A stretch of DNA of 23,069 nt from Saprospiraceae bacterium (GTDB lineage: Bacteria; Bacteroidota; Bacteroidia; Chitinophagales; Saprospiraceae), in contig JABWAJ010000015.1 in assembly GCA_013361075.1 (NCBI GenBank), positions 1-23,069 on the forward strand, read 5' to 3'. The translations under genes and the position numbers were made by a program. Each line of letters opens with the position of its first letter. The stretch's first letter is position 1. Positions 8,947 through 15,250 of the stretch are shown here, piece after piece. The notes under the pieces are model-generated. The model ran no database searches. It worked only from the letters and a program-made list of their open reading frames with translations, and was not told the origin of the DNA.

Positions 8947-9914
8947 GGCAGTTCATTGAAAAGATTAATGGATTTTTCTTTGATAAAATCGTTTTTTGCA
9001 TGGCTACTCAGCGAAAACAAGAGTTCTTTTACTTCCTTTATTTTCCTCATTCGTAATAAAACCAAAGCTTTTTGCCACCGTATTTCATCGTATAAAAAAA
9101 CCAGGTCTTCAGAAGTTTGCAAATGAGATTCTGCCTCATCCAAAACAGAATACGCTTTTGCAAAGTCCCTTTTTTCTGCATAGCAACGTCCAATGAAAAG
9201 ATGTGTTACCCAGGCTATGTCATCCTTGCTTTTTAACTGAGCCATATATTGTTCCAGCAAGGCGATAGCCAGGTCAGTTTTATAGGCGTCAAAGGCAATC
9301 AGCCCCTCTTTTTTTAATCGAAATGCAGCCGTGTCCAGCGGGGTGTCTGTCGAAAAGGGCAATGCCAATCCCCAGGCCGCTTTCGGACGTTCTGTATCAT
9401 ACCTGGCAGCCAGTGTGGAAATGTTATCCTCAGCATTTGGCCGAAACAGCCACCAACAAAGTCCTAAGCCAACAAGCAATATAGCGGCAACGGCCACCCT
9501 GCGCACGAGGTTTCGCAGGGCTTTGACTTTTGCATCTAAAAAAATTACCCGATCTTTTGACGGCGGCAGGCTGTTCTTATACTTTTCAAAGGAAAAGCTT
9601 TCCCATTCGCTTTCTTTCAATTGTTTTTCAAATTCCAGCTTTTCTTGCCCCTTTATTTCCTCATTTAGATGGCGCTGATATTGAACATGTTGATCTTTTT
9701 GCATTTCAAGGAAAGCTTTTTCTACCAAGGCTTTCGCTTCCAAATGCGCGGGATAATCCCGGAGCGCTTCATAAGAAGACTTAAAGGTCAGAAATTGATA
9801 GTACAGCTCTTTGTCTCTTTGAAACCGAAATTCGAGGTTTTTCTCCTCCCCGGGGTTCATTTCTCCGGCAAGATAGCGGTCAAAAAGATCAATCGGGATT
9901 GTTATCTTTTTCAT
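8943..9914 (-). CDS. Membrane anti-sigma-like regulator with extracytoplasmic TPR region
   Basis: A 323-residue protein starting at the ATG at 9914; the frame extends to a TTG at 9938, but the ATG fits better and has an AAGG upstream. The N-terminus IDLFDRYLAGEMNPGEE (about 7-23) is like the opening helix of Bacteroidota anti-sigma factors (D-x-YL-x-GE...EE). A charged, helical cytoplasmic part follows, then a single transmembrane helix at about 139-157 and an outer part (about 158-323) made of helical pairs resembling TPRs (AWVTHLFIGRCYAEKRDFAKAYSVLDEAE). It overlaps the sigma gene by 26 bp and the caspase gene by 4 bp. The expected job is holding the sigma factor at the inner membrane and releasing it on an envelope signal. 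No zinc-binding HxxxCxxC motif was seen, so binding must be by the non-zinc type. Confidence 0.78.
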   Translation of the reverse strand: MKKITIPIDLFDRYLAGEMNPGEEKNLEFRFQRDKELYYQFLTFKSSYEALRDYPAHLEAKALVEKAFLEMQKDQHVQYQRHLNEEIKGQEKLEFEKQLKESEWESFSFEKYKNSLPPSKDRVIFLDAKVKALRNLVRRVAVAAILLVGLGLCWWLFRPNAEDNISTLAARYDTERPKAAWGLALPFSTDTPLDTAAFRLKKEGLIAFDAYKTDLAIALLEQYMAQLKSKDDIAWVTHLFIGRCYAEKRDFAKAYSVLDEAESHLQTSEDLVFLYDEIRWQKALVLLRMRKIKEVKELLFSLSSHAKNDFIKEKSINLFNELP

Positions 9915-10680
9915 TTTTTTTGCCTTTTTGTTTTTCAAAATTCATAAAGTACGCTTTGTTTTCGGAGGTTTTTACATAAAAATACTGCATCAACCAGGGG
10001 TCTTTTTCTAATTGTTTTTCGGCAAACCTCTTCAGCTTTTTCAGGCATTTACTTAATTTCTCCTTTATTGCACCATAGGATGGGTATCCCAACTCCAGAT
10101 AGGCAGTTTCATAGGGTACTCTATTGTCATACCTTGCAATAAATAACTCCCGGCATTTATCGGCAAGCCTTTTAGCACGGTTGCTGTTGCCGCTTTGCGC
10201 AAACGCCTCTCTGGCGGCATCAAGCTTATTCCAAAGGGCTTCTTTTATGTTCCAAACAATTGTTTCTGAAAAGTCGAATTCTGACTCCCAGGTGGCTTCA
10301 TTAGAATGATACCCACCAGAAGCAAAATCGACCCCATTATCCTGGATATTGGAAGAGACAACAGGGAATTCCTGAAAATTTGTTGACACTATTTTTTTAG
10401 CATTGTCTCTCCTGTATTTGTTGACCTGATTATTGCACGCGCAATAAAGATAGGTAAGAGGATTTTCTATTATGGTTTTATGATTAAGGTTTTGCCATAC
10501 ACTAATAAAAACATTTTGTGTTAAATCCGAAGCAATACTTCCTTCAATATTCTTACTTTTTATCAAAGCAAAACTTGATTCCCATAATAATTTCCACACC
10601 TCCTTACAGGCAGGGGAATCTGGGTTGCGCAGGGCCTCGATGATCACTTCGTTGTTAAACTCGGATAACTGTTTAGCCAT
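9889..10680 (-). CDS. ECF-type RNA polymerase sigma factor
   Basis: A 263-residue sigma-70 family protein of the ECF type with only regions 2 and 4. Region 2 lies at about 25-95: core-binding helix SDLTQNVFISVWQNL (51-65) and NPLTYLYCACNNQVNKYRR (73-91), the usual promoter-melting segment. Region 4 lies at about 172-218, with a helix-turn-helix VPYETAYLELGYPSYGAIKE and a basic recognition end KLSKCLKKLKRF. It is longer than the typical 170-200 residues, with an extended linker (about 100-170) and a C-terminal tail (220-263) overlapping the next gene. It is the first gene of the operon, followed by the anti-sigma-like gene. It probably directs transcription of its own operon and maybe other surface-protein genes; the target promoter was not identified. 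Confidence 0.9.
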   Translation of the reverse strand: MAKQLSEFNNEVIIEALRNPDSPACKEVWKLLWESSFALIKSKNIEGSIASDLTQNVFISVWQNLNHKTIIENPLTYLYCACNNQVNKYRRDNAKKIVSTNFQEFPVVSSNIQDNGVDFASGGYHSNEATWESEFDFSETIVWNIKEALWNKLDAAREAFAQSGNSNRAKRLADKCRELFIARYDNRVPYETAYLELGYPSYGAIKEKLSKCLKKLKRFAEKQLEKDPWLMQYFYVKTSENKAYFMNFEKQKGKKNEKDNNPD

Positions 10681-10740
10681 TTTGCCATGTAGTTAGCTGA
10701 AAGTAATGAATATACATGGATAAAGTACCACAATCCTAAA

Positions 10741-10768
10741 TTTGTAATCAGTTTTATTGATATATTTG
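10741..10768 (+). promoter_or_regulatory. Rightward promoter-like element with no obvious gene
   Basis: TTTG at 10741-10744 and an exact TAnnTTTG match, TATATTTG, at 10761-10768, separated by 16 bases (slightly short). It points away from the sigma-factor gene; the next gene on this strand starts about 570 bases later. Confidence 0.4.
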
Positions 10769-10823
10769 TTGCGACTGGAATCATTTTGGGTTGGAAATGG
10801 CGGTAAAATAATGTTGGTGCATT

Positions 10824-10860
10824 CCTTCAATTGAATGCCCACCAGTCATTCAATTGAAGG
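10824..10860. repeat. Perfect 14-bp inverted repeat, 9-base loop
   Basis: CCTTCAATTGAATG (10824-10837) and CATTCAATTGAAGG (10847-10860) are exact reverse complements around CCCACCAGT. No T-run follows on either side, so it does not look like a terminator. It could be a regulator binding site, a transcript hairpin or the edge of a small mobile repeat. Confidence 0.75.
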
Positions 10861-11287
10861 ATCGCTCAGTCGCCCTTCGCCTTTTTTCGTCATTGAACAG
10901 GGCTATGCTTATCAAATTGGCAATTGTTTGCCATACCATGCTGCTGATTTTATTGCTAACTTTTGCTCTTGCATCTGCCCCGCCGGCGCTCAAGCTGAAT
11001 CGCTCGTACCGAAGCTCCTCTACTTTCCACCCGCTTCATTTTAAATACGACGCTGCTCGATGTAGCCTTTGGCTGCATACGGATAAAAGCTGCGGGTTCA
11101 GCCCGCCGGGTGCCATTCAGCACGAAAAAAGCACCCAAAGCCCTCCCAACCCCCAAAAAATGTTGTACTACTTTGGTTACTCTGTTTTGGAGGGAAGGGA
11201 AAACGGAAGCCTCGTGCCTGGTATCAAAACAAACTGGAAAATTTTCCACAGCTTATAAGAAAGTTATGCTGTTTTCGACCCGCTTCC

Positions 11288-11317
11288 TTGTCTTTGAGGA
11301 TAGGGTGCTTAACTTCG
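11288..11317 (+). promoter_or_regulatory. Candidate promoter of the phosphodiesterase gene
   Basis: TTG at 11288-11290 and TAACTTCG at 11310-11317 (7 of 8 to TAnnTTTG) with 19 bases between them, 22 bases before the ATG at 11340. The spacing is right for Bacteroidota; the -7 box has one mismatch. Confidence 0.4.
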
Positions 11318-11339
11318 CCCTACATCAAACTTTGCCTGC

Positions 11340-12626
11340 ATGCCACATGTCACCCGCATTTTTTGCCTCCTTTTTCCATGTTTCATTCTGGTGCTGACGG
11401 CTTGCCAGCGCAACGCAGCGCTCCAACCCCCGGCACCAGATGCTGTAAAAACCGCATCCGGTGCTCCGTCCTACCTCATCCTCATCTCCATGGATGGTTT
11501 TCGTTGGGACTACGTAGAGCGATTTCAGCCGCCACAACTCAAGGCATTCATTGCAGGCGGCGTTCAGGCGGAGGGGCTGATTCCATGCTATCCCAGCAAG
11601 ACTTTTCCCAACCATTACAGCATTGCTACAGGGATGTACCCCAACAACCACGGTTTGGTAGACAACAGTTATTTCGACCTCAATAAAAATGCCCGTTATG
11701 CCATAAGCAACCGCGAAATGGTAGAAGATGGGTACTGGTATGGCGGTACGCCGATATGGGTGCAGGCTGCCAAAGCGGGTATGGTTACGGCCAGTTACTT
11801 TTTTGTCGGCTCGGAGGCTGCGGTGCAGGGCATCCGTCCGCGCTACTACTATCGGTATGATGGCAGTGTGCCCAATCAGCAACGGGTAGATCAGGTCATT
11901 GCCTGGCTCCGGTTGCCGGAAGCAGAGCGCCCACGGTTGATAACCTTGTATTTTTCAGACCTCGACGATGTGGGGCACCGGTACGGCCCAAATGCAGATG
12001 AACCTTTGCGCGAAAAACTGTTGGCTTTAGATACCATCCTTGGACGACTTTTTGACGGGGTAGCCAAAACAGGCCTTCCGGTCAACATCATTCTGGTCTC
12101 TGACCATGGGATGTCGCCCATTGCGATAAGCAATCTATTGCCTGTAGAGGCTGTGACCGACGAGGAACGCTACACCAGTGTCAGTAATGGCGCGTTGGTG
12201 CATTTGTATTTAAAAGCAGGTACCGACCCGGAGGCAGTGTACAACGGGCTTAAAGCCAGGGCTGAACACTACCAGGTTTACCGGGTAAGGGAAGTGCCTT
12301 ATTTTGAAGTGCCGCCTACCAATCTGCGCTGGGGAGACCTCATCATTGTTCCCGACCCTGGCTTTTATTTTGTGAATAGCCGGGCAAAAGGTACCCGGCA
12401 AACGTCGGGCCCTGCTGAAATTGGGGAACACGGCTTCGATACCGCGAACAGAGACATGCACGGCATTTTTTACGCCCGTGGCCCGGCAATAAAGGAGGGA
12501 GGATTGCGCCTTCCTGCATTCAAAAATATCCACGTATACCCGTTGATGTGCGCCATACTGGGGTTAGACGTCCCGGCAGATGTTGACGGGCGGGGCGATG
12601 TGCTGCAGGGGGCTTTGCGGGAATGA
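11340..12626 (+). CDS. ENPP-type alkaline phosphatase-superfamily phosphodiesterase, lipoprotein
   Basis: A 428-residue protein that fits the ectonucleotide pyrophosphatase/phosphodiesterase branch of the alkaline phosphatase superfamily in length and motifs. A lipobox LTAC (Cys22) predicts envelope anchoring. The two-metal site is complete: SMDGFRWDY gives Asp52, PSKTFPNHYSIATG gives the nucleophile Thr88, SDLDDVGH gives Asp209 and His213, SDHGM gives Asp255 and His256, and GEHGFD gives His364. The family hydrolyses phosphodiester or pyrophosphate bonds in nucleotides or lipid head groups; the substrate here cannot be told from sequence. It is transcribed alone and is convergent with the small lipoprotein gene downstream. 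A role in scavenging extracellular nucleotides is likely but inferred. Confidence 0.93.
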   Translation: MPHVTRIFCLLFPCFILVLTACQRNAALQPPAPDAVKTASGAPSYLILISMDGFRWDYVERFQPPQLKAFIAGGVQAEGLIPCYPSKTFPNHYSIATGMYPNNHGLVDNSYFDLNKNARYAISNREMVEDGYWYGGTPIWVQAAKAGMVTASYFFVGSEAAVQGIRPRYYYRYDGSVPNQQRVDQVIAWLRLPEAERPRLITLYFSDLDDVGHRYGPNADEPLREKLLALDTILGRLFDGVAKTGLPVNIILVSDHGMSPIAISNLLPVEAVTDEERYTSVSNGALVHLYLKAGTDPEAVYNGLKARAEHYQVYRVREVPYFEVPPTNLRWGDLIIVPDPGFYFVNSRAKGTRQTSGPAEIGEHGFDTANRDMHGIFYARGPAIKEGGLRLPAFKNIHVYPLMCAILGLDVPADVDGRGDVLQGALRE

Positions 12627-12635
12627 CGGACATCG

Positions 12636-12670
12636 CATTGCCCCCGGTTGCTCTTAGCAGCAAAGCAATG
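12636..12670. terminator. Possible hairpin between convergent genes
   Basis: An outer stem CATTGC (12636-12641) / GCAATG (12665-12670) encloses TTGCT (12648-12652) / AGCAA (12659-12663). There is no T-run on either strand and the bulges are uneven, so termination is only a possibility suggested by its position between two converging genes. Confidence 0.25.
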
Positions 12671-12715
12671 GGTGCTCCAGGATAACTTTTCCGGATGAAT
12701 GCCCAAAAAGCAGGA

Positions 12716-13231
12716 CTACTGTACGTCTTTGGGCTGTGCTTTCTCCATATTTTTCGCCGATGCCTTTTTCACTTCCTCCAGCACTTTCAGCATTTCGGCA
12801 TGAACCGGTTCCATCTCGGAGGTCAGGCGGTCGTGTTCTGCTTTCAGTGCCGCAAATTCCTGTTCGAACGTTTCAGAAGTAAGGTCGCCGGCGCCGTGTT
12901 TTGCCAGCAGGCTGTCGCTTTTGGCTAAAATTTCATTGCTGTTTTTGAGTATTTTATTCTGCTTCGGCAGGATGACGATTTGCATCATGGACGTAAACCA
13001 TTGCGTCAGGGAATCTGTGAGCATCGTATCCATGACCATGATTTTTTGCAGTTCGCTGATGGCATAGTTTTGATCTTTTTCAAATTTACGCGCATCGTTG
13101 AACATGCCAAGGCGTTTGTTCAGCGCTTCCAGTTGAGTGTCGCTTTCGGCGGGATTGCTGTTGCACGCGCTCAGGCTCAAAACCAGTATCCCCGTGGTCA
13201 AAATAGAGAAAAAAAGGCTTATCTTTTTCAT
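12716..13231 (-). CDS. Small coiled-coil lipoprotein of unknown function
   Basis: A 171-residue protein with a clear lipoprotein signal (hydrophobic 5-20, lipobox LSAC, Cys23). The mature part is almost wholly helical and charged, with heptad-like spacing at about 33-60, 95-115 and 120-160 (FEQEFAALKAEHDRLTSEMEPVHAEMLKVLEEVKKASAK). No enzymatic motif or known family was recognised. It is the last gene of a leftward set after the YpdA and SGNH genes, separated from the latter by 65 bases. In that gap, TAACTTCG on the minus strand (13253-13260) is a 7-of-8 match to a -7 box, so it could have its own promoter. A structural or partner-binding envelope role is the most one can say. Confidence 0.8.
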   Translation of the reverse strand: MKKISLFFSILTTGILVLSLSACNSNPAESDTQLEALNKRLGMFNDARKFEKDQNYAISELQKIMVMDTMLTDSLTQWFTSMMQIVILPKQNKILKNSNEILAKSDSLLAKHGAGDLTSETFEQEFAALKAEHDRLTSEMEPVHAEMLKVLEEVKKASAKNMEKAQPKDVQ

Positions 13232-13296
13232 GTCTGTGTGATTTTTAAGCGGCGAAGTTATTGCTTTTCCGATATGCTGGCACCGACTTTTTCAGA

Positions 13297-14013
13297 TCAG
13301 GGTTTAAGGCGCTCCACCAGAATGGGCAACATCAGGTCGACCCAGCGGCCATACATCTTACCGGAAGGATGCAATTGATCGGATGCCAACAGGGTAGCAT
13401 CATTCAGTGCTTCCCGCGAAATGGGGGTAATGTCGAAATAATGTACTCCCCGATTTTCGGTGATGGTACGGTTCGAGGCATTGAACGCGTCAATTTCCTG
13501 ACTGATCTGATCCGGATTCGGGCGATTTTGCCCAAATGGCGTCACGGCGTAATCGGGAATGGACAAAACAAAAACCCGCTCCGGACGGTTGCCCGCAAAG
13601 CGAATGGCGGTTTCGAGCAAAGCCGCAAATTCCACCTCGTAGTCACTCCGCGCAAACCCCCGGAATTGATTGTTGACCCCGATCAGCAGGGTAACAAGCC
13701 CGAAGGTATCAGCAACCAGTGTTGCATTGTTGATGGCCGCTTTAAGGTCGCCGGTAGTCCAGCCGGTTTTGGCAATAATTTGCAGGGTATCCACAGGGAT
13801 GCCGGCTTCTGTCAGTTTGGTCCGGAGCTGAACCGGGAAACGGGCCGTTGCAGCCACGCCCTGGCCAATGGTGTAGGAATCGCCCAGGGCCAGAAAATAG
13901 AGGGGAGGCTTCGGTGTTTCTTCCACAATCAACGGTTCTGGCACAGGCTGGTGTTCGCAGCCCGTTGCACCAAGCAGGGTAGTTAGTCCGAAAACAAAAA
14001 AGAACTTATTCAT
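13297..14013 (-). CDS. SGNH/GDSL-family hydrolase, lipoprotein
   Basis: A 238-residue protein from the ATG at 14013; the frame is open further upstream but that part overlaps the flavoprotein gene, and the 14013 start gives a proper signal with lipobox ATGC (Cys19). Catalytic blocks: LALGDSYTIG with nucleophile Ser46 (block I), IGVNN with Asn114 (block III, GxN), and ASDQLHPSG with Asp212 and His215 (block V DxxH). It belongs to the lysophospholipase/arylesterase-like SGNH group; possible substrates are acyl or acetyl esters on lipids or glycans. It starts 7 bases after the stop of the YpdA gene, so it is in the same operon. Substrate not predictable. Confidence 0.92.
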   Translation of the reverse strand: MNKFFFVFGLTTLLGATGCEHQPVPEPLIVEETPKPPLYFLALGDSYTIGQGVAATARFPVQLRTKLTEAGIPVDTLQIIAKTGWTTGDLKAAINNATLVADTFGLVTLLIGVNNQFRGFARSDYEVEFAALLETAIRFAGNRPERVFVLSIPDYAVTPFGQNRPNPDQISQEIDAFNASNRTITENRGVHYFDITPISREALNDATLLASDQLHPSGKMYGRWVDLMLPILVERLKP

Positions 14014-14020
14014 GAAGGTG

Positions 14021-15013
14021 TTATTTTGATTCTCCGGATAAAGCCGCCAGAATATTTCCAATGATAGCTTTTCCGTGGTGCCTTGTATTTTCAATAAACA
14101 GGCGATTGGTCTGAAGACCCGCACATAAGACGCCTGCCAGATAAACACCCGGAAGATTGGTTTCGAGCGTGTTGCTGTCATGAACCGGCGTTCGCGCCTC
14201 GTCGGTGTCGAACTGAATCCCGAGGCTTTCCAAAAAACTGAAGTCGGGCTGGTAGCCGGTCATCGCCAGCACGAAGTCGTTTTCGATGGTGAGGGGGCCT
14301 TCCGGGGTTTGCAACCTTACGCGGTCGGGCATGATTTCGAGCACTTCAGTATTGAACCAGACCTTAATGCTGCCTTCTTTGATCCGATTTTCAATATTAG
14401 GCCGGATCCAGTATTTTACTCCTTTATAAATTTCGCTTTCGCGAATGGCCATCGTTACTTCTGCACCTTTGTTCCAGGTTTCCAGCGCCACGTCGCAGGC
14501 CGAATTGGCAGCCCCGATTACCAGTACCTTTTGCCCTGCGTAGAGGTGCGGGTCGTCGTAATAGTGCTTCACTTTCGGCAATTCTTCGCCGGGAACGCCC
14601 AGCAGCCGCGGCGTATCGTAAAACCCGGTAGCCACAATCACGGCGCGGGCATGCCATGTCTGTTTTACGGAAAAAACCCGCCATCCGGTTTTTTCATGGG
14701 CTTCCATTCCGGTTACCGCTTCGTATAGGCGTACGTTCAGCTTCCAGGCTTCCCAAATGCGGCGGTAGTACTCCAGCGCTTCCCGCCGGGTTGGTTTTTC
14801 CGTGTGGGAAATGAACGGCGTCTCGCCAATCTCCAGCAACCTCGACGTAGAAAAGAAAGTCATGTTTTCCGGAAAATGATAAATGGAATTGGCCAAAACG
14901 CCTTTTTCCAGCACTACATAAGACAGGCCTGCCTTCTGTGCTTCGATGGCGCAAACCAGCCCTGCGGGGCCGGCACCGATGATGACTACGTCGAGCGGTA
15001 TTTCCATATTCAT
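14021..15013 (-). CDS. ypdA: YpdA-type FAD/NAD(P)-dependent bacillithiol disulfide reductase
   Basis: A 330-residue flavoprotein taken from the ATG at 15013 (a second ATG is at 15007; only a TTG lies upstream). FAD-binding GAGPAGL (13-19) at the N-terminus, ATGFYD (128-133) closing the FAD region, NAD(P)-binding VIGAANSACD (165-174), and the segment FPENMTFFSTSRLLEIGE (47-64), typical of YpdA and absent in ordinary thioredoxin reductases. There is no CxxC redox pair, also as in YpdA. The known role is reducing oxidised bacillithiol with NADPH, so the organism probably makes bacillithiol. It is the first gene of a leftward set with the SGNH lipoprotein; the functional link between the two is not obvious. 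Confidence 0.88.
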   Translation of the reverse strand: MNMEIPLDVVIIGAGPAGLVCAIEAQKAGLSYVVLEKGVLANSIYHFPENMTFFSTSRLLEIGETPFISHTEKPTRREALEYYRRIWEAWKLNVRLYEAVTGMEAHEKTGWRVFSVKQTWHARAVIVATGFYDTPRLLGVPGEELPKVKHYYDDPHLYAGQKVLVIGAANSACDVALETWNKGAEVTMAIRESEIYKGVKYWIRPNIENRIKEGSIKVWFNTEVLEIMPDRVRLQTPEGPLTIENDFVLAMTGYQPDFSFLESLGIQFDTDEARTPVHDSNTLETNLPGVYLAGVLCAGLQTNRLFIENTRHHGKAIIGNILAALSGESK

Positions 15014-15091
15014 GTTGCAGGTATTAAAGAGCAAAGGGCAAATTTGAATAAGCTGAGGGCATTCTGGTATTTGCCGCCTTATTTTTTACCT

Positions 15092-15119
15092 TTTGCCAAT
15101 TTACTGTTTGCCAATTTAC
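15092..15119. repeat. Tandem 13-base direct repeat in a divergent promoter region
   Basis: TTTGCCAATTTAC occurs twice, at 15092-15104 and 15107-15119, two bases apart (period 15). It lies between the divergent ypdA and TPR genes, where paired regulator sites are common. No regulator is identified. Confidence 0.6.
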
Positions 15120-15166
15120 GTCAGAAAGGGGGATTTCCCGGCCTCTTCCATGCAAAGGAGCAACTT

Positions 15167-15203
15167 TTGACGTGCAGATACGTTCTTTATTATCGTATTT
15201 TTG
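15167..15203 (+). promoter_or_regulatory. Candidate promoter of the TPR protein gene
   Basis: TATTTTTG at 15196-15203 is an exact TAnnTTTG match, 47 bases before the ATG at 15251. The nearest TTG (15167-15169) is 26 bases upstream of it, a little too far, so the -33 part is uncertain. Confidence 0.45.
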
Positions 15204-15250
15204 CGGTCACGTGGTCAATTTTTACCTACAACAAACAATCAGAAAAGTTT

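Larger units (their letters stand above)
10681..11339. other. 659-base region without a convincing gene
   Basis: Between the divergent sigma-factor and phosphodiesterase genes. It holds a rightward promoter-like pair (10741-10768), a perfect 14-bp inverted repeat (10824-10860) and a GC-rich stretch (about 11040-11160) with nested small stems, for example GCGGG/CCCGC and GGGTGC/GCACCC. Open frames on both strands here lack any recognisable domain. The stretch has the look of an interspersed repeat or an untranslated RNA; this could not be confirmed from one window. Confidence 0.5.

Noticed and set aside
10854..11258. Plus-strand frame of 134 codons with a hydrophobic stretch near residues 18-42
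   Set aside because: After the hydrophobic part the sequence is unlike a folded protein, and the minus strand is equally open (10956-11249). More likely a non-coding or repeat region.
11325..11882. Minus-strand 185-codon frame
   Set aside because: Lies wholly against the phosphodiesterase gene, whose catalytic motifs are complete in the plus frame.
14014..14181. N-terminal extension of the SGNH hydrolase frame upstream of 14013
   Set aside because: It overlaps the C-terminal coding part of ypdA, and the start at 14013 gives a proper lipoprotein signal.
15014..15250. tRNA or small RNA gene in the divergent gap
   Set aside because: No cloverleaf or terminator pattern is visible; the gap is adequately explained by promoters.
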